Virus record (IMG/VR): IMGVR_UViG_3300021964_000059
Coordinates: 1-63,331 of that record
Strand: one strand, 5' to 3'
From: a virus
DNA length: 63,331 bases
Every line of letters begins with the position of its first letter. Within the stretch, counting starts at the first letter, position 1. Under the pieces are notes generated by a model that did no database searches, was not told where the DNA came from, and saw only the letters and a program-made list of their open reading frames with translations. Shown one piece after another: positions 58,624-63,331 of the stretch. A program made the position numbers and the translations under genes.

Positions 58624-58893
58624 CTAACTTCTATAAATTTTCTGCAGGTGTGTCTCAAACTGCTCAACCTTTTCGATTCGGTTAGGCCAGTAGATGTATT
58701 CCTTCTCTGGGTTTGCCTTGAGATTATTGAGGAGTGGAGTGATTGCATTATAGAGATTATTTAATTTTTCTTGGGTAGCTTCAATTCCTGAACCAAGCCG
58801 TTCAGCCTGTGTTTGAGCTTGTTGTACTGCCTCGAGCTCGGTCTCGTCAACAGCTGTGAAACCAAAGTCAAAGTCTGGGTCTAAGTTGGCCAA
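58624..58893 (-). CDS. Conserved phage protein, 89 aa
   Basis: Opens MANLDPDFDFGFTAVDETEL, followed by the coiled region SGIEATQEKLNNLYNAITPL and ANPEKEYIYWPNRIEKVEQF. I associate this small protein, placed directly after the exonuclease, with marine T4-like phages; its role is unknown. It overlaps the exonuclease by 13 bases and the gap to the early promoter is short. Confidence 0.6.
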   Translation of the reverse strand: MANLDPDFDFGFTAVDETELEAVQQAQTQAERLGSGIEATQEKLNNLYNAITPLLNNLKANPEKEYIYWPNRIEKVEQFETHLQKIYRS

Positions 58894-59552
58894 AACTGCC
58901 TCCTTTTATATTCATTAATTGTGTCATGTAACATGGTCGTCCAGTTATCCCTGTGTTCTTTAAACACCAGAGGCTCGTGACCATCGACATCCATGACAAC
59001 AACAAGGTTAGTTATAGCCTTGCCTGTACGTTCTTCGAACATAATTGCATAAGCTGCCATCTGACAGAAATAGTTTGTAATCTTTTCTTTCTGCTTAGGG
59101 TATTTACTTGTCTTCCAGTCAACGATTGATGTTACACCATCGAATTCAGCAATACAATCGCAACGCCCAGCCAGACCCAAGTACTCACTATATAAAGGAA
59201 CTTCAATCCCAAAGATACGTCCAATCCTGGAGTCCAGGATCGGCTCAACATTGGCCAAACTTTGTCTGATATGCGGTAGATATTCTGACGTATCTTTTCC
59301 ATTCAAATAATCCTCAATGATTGAATGTACTAATGTCCCTCTCTGAGAGGCACGACCACTTACCCGATTCGCTTCTTCATCACCAACTCGCTTACGCCAG
59401 GCCTGAATGACATCTTCGGTTAATATACTCAGGACAGTAGTGACACTAGGAAAACTACCGCCAGGAGTCCTATATAGTCGACCAGAGGAGGTAGTCTCAG
59501 CATCCAAGTCGCTATATCCGAGCTCAATTGTTTCATGAATAAACTCCTTCAT
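58881..59552 (-). CDS. MGME1-like PD-(D/E)XK exonuclease, 223 aa
   Basis: Has the MGME1/RecB-type nuclease layout: SFPSVTTVLSILTE, the RGTLVHSIIEDYL helix, then GLAGRCDCIAEFDGVTSIVD with WKTSKYPKQKEKI (catalytic DWKTS) and QMAAYAIMFEERTGKAI. MGME1-like exonucleases process single-strand DNA ends; phages of this group carry homologues near replication genes. Likely works with gp32 and RNase H in replication or repair. Confidence 0.75.
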   Translation of the reverse strand: MKEFIHETIELGYSDLDAETTSSGRLYRTPGGSFPSVTTVLSILTEDVIQAWRKRVGDEEANRVSGRASQRGTLVHSIIEDYLNGKDTSEYLPHIRQSLANVEPILDSRIGRIFGIEVPLYSEYLGLAGRCDCIAEFDGVTSIVDWKTSKYPKQKEKITNYFCQMAAYAIMFEERTGKAITNLVVVMDVDGHEPLVFKEHRDNWTTMLHDTINEYKRRQFWPT

Positions 59553-59554
59553 AT

Positions 59555-59788
59555 TTATACCTTGATCGTGTTTCCTCGACCACTTCCTTTCTTAATATTT
59601 TTTAAATGATCTTGCCAATCCCCACCAGCCCTTGTCAAGGTGCTTTTTGTGTCTGAGATTGGATTTAATGGTTGCAGTTGAATTTTCAGCTGAGGATTAT
59701 CTTTCTTAAATTGATCAAGTTCAGCTATCTTCATAATATGCTCTTCCATCTGATCAGTCACTGTATCTCTAAAAACGTATGTCGGCAT
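59555..59788 (-). CDS. FmdB-like small protein lacking zinc cysteines, 77 aa
   Basis: Begins MPTYVFRDTVTDQMEEHIMK, similar to the FmdB/zinc-ribbon opening MPxYEF, but has no cysteines, so no zinc site. The C-terminus (LTRAGGDWQDHLKNIKKGSG) resembles the RGN(T) end common to phage homologues. Function unknown; in some bacteria FmdB is thought to be regulatory. Confidence 0.5.
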   Translation of the reverse strand: MPTYVFRDTVTDQMEEHIMKIAELDQFKKDNPQLKIQLQPLNPISDTKSTLTRAGGDWQDHLKNIKKGSGRGNTIKV

Positions 59789-60003
59789 TATTTCTTCTCA
59801 GGGAGCTCCCATCTTATTTGTTCTTCCAGTGCATATCGTGACCCATCGATATAATCTTTATCTTCGTCACTCAACACTGACCAAAATTTACTGACAGAAT
59901 ATATATGTTCTGCAACTTCAGCTGGGCGCTCAAGGTGTACATTACTCTCCATCATTTCCTGAAGTTTGTCCATACGTTGATTAATCTTATCTTTGATAGC
60001 CAT
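59788..60003 (-). CDS. Small conserved protein, 71 aa
   Basis: Helical protein (MAIKDKINQRMDKLQEMMES and ERPAEVAEHIYSVSKFWSVL). Ends TAATG-type coupling to the FmdB-like gene. No family recognised, but located in the conserved rnh-DUF6433 replication neighbourhood. Confidence 0.55.
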   Translation of the reverse strand: MAIKDKINQRMDKLQEMMESNVHLERPAEVAEHIYSVSKFWSVLSDEDKDYIDGSRYALEEQIRWELPEKK

Positions 60004-60006
60004 AAT

Positions 60007-60423
60007 CTATTCCGGGAGCAATCCAGGAAAAGCTTCATTAACAATTGGCTTTGTCAATCCTTTTGGTGTCTTTTTATTGATCATGTCAATCACAAGTCTG
60101 GCATCATCCGGATGAATTGATTCCAACATCCCAATGAAAATATTTTCTCTTTTATACGAGGGCAAATCTTTTCCTTTACCACCTTTAACAAAATATGCAA
60201 ATTTTGTATTTTCTCGCATCAGATTAGTTGGTGTTGATTCAATCGGACAGGCTGTATAAGGTGGTTCACCTCCCGGGAGTAACCAAACAACCCTCGAGTC
60301 CATTGAACCACGAATAATATCTTTTAGTGCCCACGACTCATTATTCTTCAAGATTTCAACTTTATCTTTCTTTGACTTCTTTTTGGCTACCTCTTCCAGT
60401 ACCTCAAACACAAATTTAGCCAT
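60007..60423 (-). CDS. DUF6433-type conserved protein, 138 aa
   Basis: Matches the DUF6433 phage family: KDIIRGSMDSRVVWLLPGGE, PPYTACPIESTPTNLM, then FVKGGKGKDLPSYKRENIFI and GMLESIHPDDARLVIDMINK. The family lies next to RNase H and the replication genes in marine T4-like phages. Function is unknown; replication involvement is inferred from context. Confidence 0.7.
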   Translation of the reverse strand: MAKFVFEVLEEVAKKKSKKDKVEILKNNESWALKDIIRGSMDSRVVWLLPGGEPPYTACPIESTPTNLMRENTKFAYFVKGGKGKDLPSYKRENIFIGMLESIHPDDARLVIDMINKKTPKGLTKPIVNEAFPGLLPE

Positions 60424-61271
60424 TAAATAAACTCCTCAATGCATTCAATTAACATTTTACACTTTTTACTTATTAAGTAGGGAAGGACCTTGCCCCTATT
60501 TCCCCATGGATCCTGAGCCTGATACGACTCGAGAATTTTCTCTTTCAAATGCTGTGGTGTCTTTGTAAGATCAATCAGCATTTCATTTCGTTGCCAGTTT
60601 CTGTACCATGGTGGTAATTCTGAACTGGGGGAGTCGAAATAATTAAGTACTTCGACGACCTTTTTCTTTGATGCCGGTGTTTGTCTAAGTCCCTCGACAA
60701 ATACGTTATCATCGGAAAAGATATTAGGAACTCCATCTCCTGTATCACCTTTGATAATTTTTTCAGCAAGATGCAATCGAGGATGGTTTTCAACAACAAA
60801 CTTTTTCAATAAAGGAGAGAATTGTTTAACATTCTCATATCGTTGCAGTTGTTTGAAGTCCCCGTCCGCTGATACAATCATTACTGGTTCAAAGTTACCA
60901 AACTCCTGTGTGTTCTGTACCAATGTTCCAATAATATCATCCGCCTCACAGCCTTCTTCGTGGATCACTTTATATGGAAAGTTTTCGAGCAGCTCATCTC
61001 TCATCAAGTTGAGAATGCGGAAAGCCTCATTCCAATCAAAGTCGGATTTATCACGAGTTTTACGACGATTGGCCTTGTATTGTGGAAATGCACCTCGGCG
61101 CCAGTTATTAGCACCATCTGCAGTAATAATAACTTCTCCATATTCTTTATGGAACTTTGATCTATACATACGTATAGAGTTTAGAATCATATGACGAATC
61201 ATATCTTCATCTAGTGTTTTCTGTGCTACGATTGATCCTAACGCGATACCGGAATAGTCAATCAAAATCAT
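60423..61271 (-). CDS. rnh: RNase H / 5'-3' flap exonuclease (T4 rnh-like)
   Basis: Opens ILIDYSGIALGSIVAQKTLD (the metal-binding Asp), then ITADGANNWRRGAFPQYKAN, with EEGCEADDIIGTLVQ and IVSADGDFKQLQRY, the acidic clusters of the FEN1/T4 RNase H fold, and IIKGDTGDGVPNIFSDDN (the helix-hairpin-helix GDxGDxVPN signature). Removes RNA primers from lagging-strand fragments. Length 282 aa compares with 305 aa in T4. Its own early promoter lies upstream. Confidence 0.85.
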   Translation of the reverse strand: MILIDYSGIALGSIVAQKTLDEDMIRHMILNSIRMYRSKFHKEYGEVIITADGANNWRRGAFPQYKANRRKTRDKSDFDWNEAFRILNLMRDELLENFPYKVIHEEGCEADDIIGTLVQNTQEFGNFEPVMIVSADGDFKQLQRYENVKQFSPLLKKFVVENHPRLHLAEKIIKGDTGDGVPNIFSDDNVFVEGLRQTPASKKKVVEVLNYFDSPSSELPPWYRNWQRNEMLIDLTKTPQHLKEKILESYQAQDPWGNRGKVLPYLISKKCKMLIECIEEFI

Positions 61272-61301
61272 AATATTATCCTTTCCCCGAATGGCTCATC
61301 T

Positions 61302-61330
61302 ATTATACATCATTAAATCGGAATAGTAAA
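61302..61330 (-). promoter_or_regulatory. Early promoter for rnh (TTTACT-17-TATAAT)
   Basis: Minus strand TTTACT (61325-61330), 17 bp, TATAAT (61302-61307), preceding the rnh start at 61271 by 31 bases. Same -35 motif as the promoter in front of tRNA-Asn. Confidence 0.7.
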
Positions 61331-61331
61331 C

Positions 61332-61733
61332 TTATTTCTTCAAATGGGACGCATGGATTTTACAACCGATAAATGCATTGTAGTATTGATCAGAAAGTAA
61401 GACATCGTGTTCGAATTGAAGCTTGGCTTCATAGTAAGAGCACTCACCTTTGGTACGACAAAGCTTTAAGATTTCACGTTTATAGTTAGATTGACCCTTG
61501 GATTCAACTAGTCGTTGTACTTCAATATTGGATCCAAAGTAGTCGCGCCAATCAGACTCTGTACGAGTCTTTACTCTGCGTCTGCGGGATTTTGTGACAG
61601 GTAAGGTCTTGGGCCGCCAGAAGAATTTCTTGCCAATATATTTCTTACCAGTATCAAGTTCTGTAATTTGATACACAAACCCCTGATATTCATCAGGGGT
61701 CTCTGTAAACGGTTCATTGTTGTATGTCCACAT
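61332..61733 (-). CDS. Putative endonuclease-like protein (GIY-YIG-related), 133 aa
   Basis: Start ATG 61733 (MWTYNNEPFTETPDEYQGFV), just after the stop of the zinc-ribbon gene. The opening YQITELDTGKKYIGKKFFWR resembles the GIY-YIG-like strand of putative phage endonucleases (GVYxITxxxxGKxYIG). SRRRRVKTRTESDWRDYFGS, a basic loop plus DWxDYFGS, and a Cys/Lys-rich C-terminus follow. Probably a nuclease, substrate unknown. Confidence 0.6.
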   Translation of the reverse strand: MWTYNNEPFTETPDEYQGFVYQITELDTGKKYIGKKFFWRPKTLPVTKSRRRRVKTRTESDWRDYFGSNIEVQRLVESKGQSNYKREILKLCRTKGECSYYEAKLQFEHDVLLSDQYYNAFIGCKIHASHLKK

Positions 61734-61737
61734 ACAT

Positions 61738-61878
61738 TTATATATCATCCCCTTCGGATACGTCCTCTGGTTCCGCACGTCGCCCACAACACGGACAAAA
61801 CTCGACCACAACATACTCCTCAACGACAAGATGTGTTTCCATATCACATTCTTCACACATAATCCTCAATTGCTTCAT
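61738..61878 (-). CDS. Small zinc-ribbon protein, 46 aa
   Basis: Below the usual length cutoff but supported: ATG 61878 overlaps the nrdB stop (ATGA). Cys8-x2-Cys11 (RIMCEECD) and Cys28-x2-Cys31 (FCPCCGR) form a four-cysteine zinc ribbon. Acidic tail. Such tiny proteins often bind RNA polymerase or DNA; role unknown. It couples to the endonuclease-like gene. Confidence 0.6.
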   Translation of the reverse strand: MKQLRIMCEECDMETHLVVEEYVVVEFCPCCGRRAEPEDVSEGDDI

Positions 61879-62834
61879 GCAGCTTCCCAGCCCCAGTCGC
61901 CTTCCATACCGACGACAGAGTATTCGGTGACACGCTTTTCAAAGAAGTTATCATGGGATGCACCGTTGAGTACCCAATCTAACCAAGGGAGTGGATTATC
62001 CTTCTGCTTGAACTTTGGCTTCATACCGAGTTGAAGTAAACGTCGATCAGCAATGTGACGGATGTAAAGCTTGACCTCGTCTTTAGTTAATCCTTGGACC
62101 TCATTAAATCCATTGAATGCTAGATCAATAAACTTATCTTCAAGTCTAACCGAATCCTTTGCCATCTGATAGATTTTAGATTTTAACTCATCATTGACAA
62201 TCCGCGGGTGTTCTTCTACAAATGTACGGAATAACTTTGCGTTACCTTGTACATGTAATGTCTCATCACGAATTGACCATTCAACAATTGTACCCATGCC
62301 TTTCATCTTACCGAAACGTTGGAAATTCAACAACATTACAAATGATGCAAACAACGACATCCCTTCATTAAACACAGACTGCGCTAGAGCGAGAGCAAGC
62401 CCTGTATGAGAGCTAGTATCCCCAGTAGACATAAAATCGATTTTATCAGCCATAGCTTTGTATTCCAGGAACGCATGGTATTCCTCGTCCGGTAACCCAA
62501 GTGTATCGTTAAGTAACGCATAGGCCCTTTGATGAACTCCCTCTCTGTTTGCAAACGATGATAACATATTACGGATTTCATTATTCTTAAATTTAGGAAT
62601 CAATAACTCATGATAATTCTCACCGACTTGAACATCCGATTGAGTAAATAGACGAAGAATCTGAGTAATAAACTCCTTCTCCCCATCGTTTAATTTTGTT
62701 CTCCAGTCTTGAACATCATCTGATAATTCAGCTTCATCCTCAATCCAATGAATCTCTTCGTGCTTCTTGGTCAGTTCAACAGCCCAAGGATATACGAATG
62801 GTTTATACGTTTTTGAAATATTTAATAGTGACAT
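61875..62834 (-). CDS. nrdB: Ribonucleotide reductase small subunit NrdB
   Basis: Class I R2 protein, 319 aa. Iron ligand regions are present: EDEAELSDDVQDW, REGVHQRAY (Glu, His and the tyrosine in the radical-site position), QSVFNEGMSLF, and IRDETLHVQG (Glu, His). Makes the tyrosyl radical for NrdA and so dNTPs for phage DNA. nrdA lies just upstream on the same strand, in the usual T4-like order. Confidence 0.9.
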   Translation of the reverse strand: MSLLNISKTYKPFVYPWAVELTKKHEEIHWIEDEAELSDDVQDWRTKLNDGEKEFITQILRLFTQSDVQVGENYHELLIPKFKNNEIRNMLSSFANREGVHQRAYALLNDTLGLPDEEYHAFLEYKAMADKIDFMSTGDTSSHTGLALALAQSVFNEGMSLFASFVMLLNFQRFGKMKGMGTIVEWSIRDETLHVQGNAKLFRTFVEEHPRIVNDELKSKIYQMAKDSVRLEDKFIDLAFNGFNEVQGLTKDEVKLYIRHIADRRLLQLGMKPKFKQKDNPLPWLDWVLNGASHDNFFEKRVTEYSVVGMEGDWGWEAA

Positions 62835-62835
62835 G

Positions 62836-63331
62836 TTATCCCTCGCAACTTCTGCATTCTTCTGTTTCTGTCGTAATTGGTTGGTTTAGAAAGGCCATTA
62901 ACTCGTCGTATCCACCAACATAGGTTCCCTCAATATAGATCTGTGGAACTGTCTTGACTTTACGACCCGTCACTTCAGCGGCTGTCTTTCCTATTTCTTC
63001 TAAATCAATATACTCATAATGTACGCCACGCATATCTAGTTCATCTTTTGCTTGAGCACAGAAAGGACAGTTAGCCTTACCATACACCAATGTTCTCATG
63101 TCGTCCTGGAGAGCAACACGTTCAACCTTCTCTGAAACATTCTCTGCTCGAGATTTTGCTTCCGTACGAAGGTAATATAATCCCTTAAGCTTTTCCTTCC
63201 ATGCTTTAAGGTGTACCTTATTAACGTAAGATTTTTCTGCACCCGACGGGAAGAAGAGATTAACCGACTGGCCCTGGCAGATAAACGGTTGTCGATCTGC
63301 TGCATGTTGCACAACCCAGTTTTGATCCAGC
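62836..63331 (-). CDS. nrdA: Ribonucleotide reductase large subunit NrdA with fused glutaredoxin, C-terminal part
   Basis: Runs off the right edge; only the C-terminal ~165 codons are seen. ADRQPFICQGQSVNLFFPSG and KLKGLYYLRTEAKSRAENVS are the NrdA end. The same frame continues into a glutaredoxin-like domain: MRTLVYGKANCPFCAQAKDE (active-site CPFC) and GRKVKTVPQIYIEGTYVGGY. The chain then ends TEECRSCEG, a CxxC redox tail like that of NrdA proteins, moved to after the glutaredoxin. NrdA reduces ribonucleotides, and the fused glutaredoxin could re-reduce its disulfide directly. No stop or frameshift separates the parts. Immediately upstream of nrdB. Confidence 0.85.
   Translation of the reverse strand, partial: LDQNWVVQHAADRQPFICQGQSVNLFFPSGAEKSYVNKVHLKAWKEKLKGLYYLRTEAKSRAENVSEKVERVALQDDMRTLVYGKANCPFCAQAKDELDMRGVHYEYIDLEEIGKTAAEVTGRKVKTVPQIYIEGTYVGGYDELMAFLNQPITTETEECRSCEG

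Noticed and set aside
59552-59559. TATAAATA on the minus strand overlapping the exonuclease start codon
   Set aside because: The box ends in the ATG itself (TATAAATATG), so transcription would start inside the gene; the upstream gene reads through, so it is probably coincidental.
1-63331. CRISPR array or insertion sequence
   Set aside because: No regularly spaced short direct repeats and no transposase-like frame were found; the repeats seen are in protein-coding fibre modules.

Overview
The window is a contiguous piece of a T4-like myovirus genome of the marine type, the broad group that includes the cyanophage and pelagiphage T4 relatives. The evidence is a complete T4-style baseplate set (gp48, gp53, gp27-like, gp5, gp25, gp6, gp8), the head-completion protein gp4, gp26/gp51/gp29, the single-strand binding protein gp32, the late coactivator gp33, RNase H, NrdA/NrdB, T4-type late promoters (TATAAATA) and a tRNA cluster. 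Several proteins are families I associate with marine T4-like phages (DUF4815, DUF2452, DUF6433, an MGME1-like exonuclease). No photosynthesis gene is present in the window, so the host cannot be named. Both ends cut genes: a tail fibre at the left and nrdA at the right.

Layout. (1) 1-6.9 kb, minus strand: repeat-rich tail-fibre and virion proteins. (2) 6.98-14.37 kb, plus strand: an eleven-gene, translationally coupled sugar-modification cassette embedded between late structural genes. It holds two Fe(II)/2-oxoglutarate-type oxygenases, glycosyltransferases, a QueC-like PP-loop ATPase, a pyruvyl-transferase-like protein, a radical SAM protein and a methyltransferase. (3) 14.3-34.8 kb, minus strand: virion proteins and the baseplate operons, including a 1747-aa DUF4815 protein and an 873-aa FG-GAP beta-propeller protein. 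(4) 34.8-39.2 kb, plus strand: gp4, a gp2 candidate, a tail-tube-type protein, gp26, gp51 (apparently reached by -1 frameshifting) and the tape measure. (5) 39.2-42.0 kb, minus strand: gp32, gp33 and small conserved proteins. (6) 42.0-43.0 kb: five tRNA genes (Trp, Pro, Cys, Asn, Arg) with two 200-220-nt spacers that look like structured RNAs. (7) 43.0-45.6 kb: small early genes, including two zinc-metallopeptidase-like proteins, under repeated early promoters. (8) 45.7-56.4 kb, minus strand: a second large glycan cassette with a UDP-sulfoquinovose synthase, a HAD-nucleotidyltransferase fusion, about nine glycosyltransferase-like proteins and two methyltransferases. It lies downstream of a T4-type late promoter at 56956. 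(9) 57-63.3 kb, minus strand: nucleotide metabolism and replication genes.

Two promoter classes can be read directly. Late promoters (TATAAATA) precede baseplate and virion operons and also the large glycan cassette. Early sigma70-like promoters (GTTTACT...TATAAT or GATAAT) share a leader in which ATG-AGGAG is a Shine-Dalgarno site rather than a start codon, so several start sites were moved downstream. Six small genes that a 60-aa cutoff would miss were read from the sequence (21-61 aa). The most notable features are the late-expressed sulfosugar/glycan cassette, the plus-strand sugar cassette, the gp26-gp51 frameshift, the structured RNAs between tRNAs, the FG-GAP baseplate-region protein, and a late promoter placed to give a leaderless mRNA.
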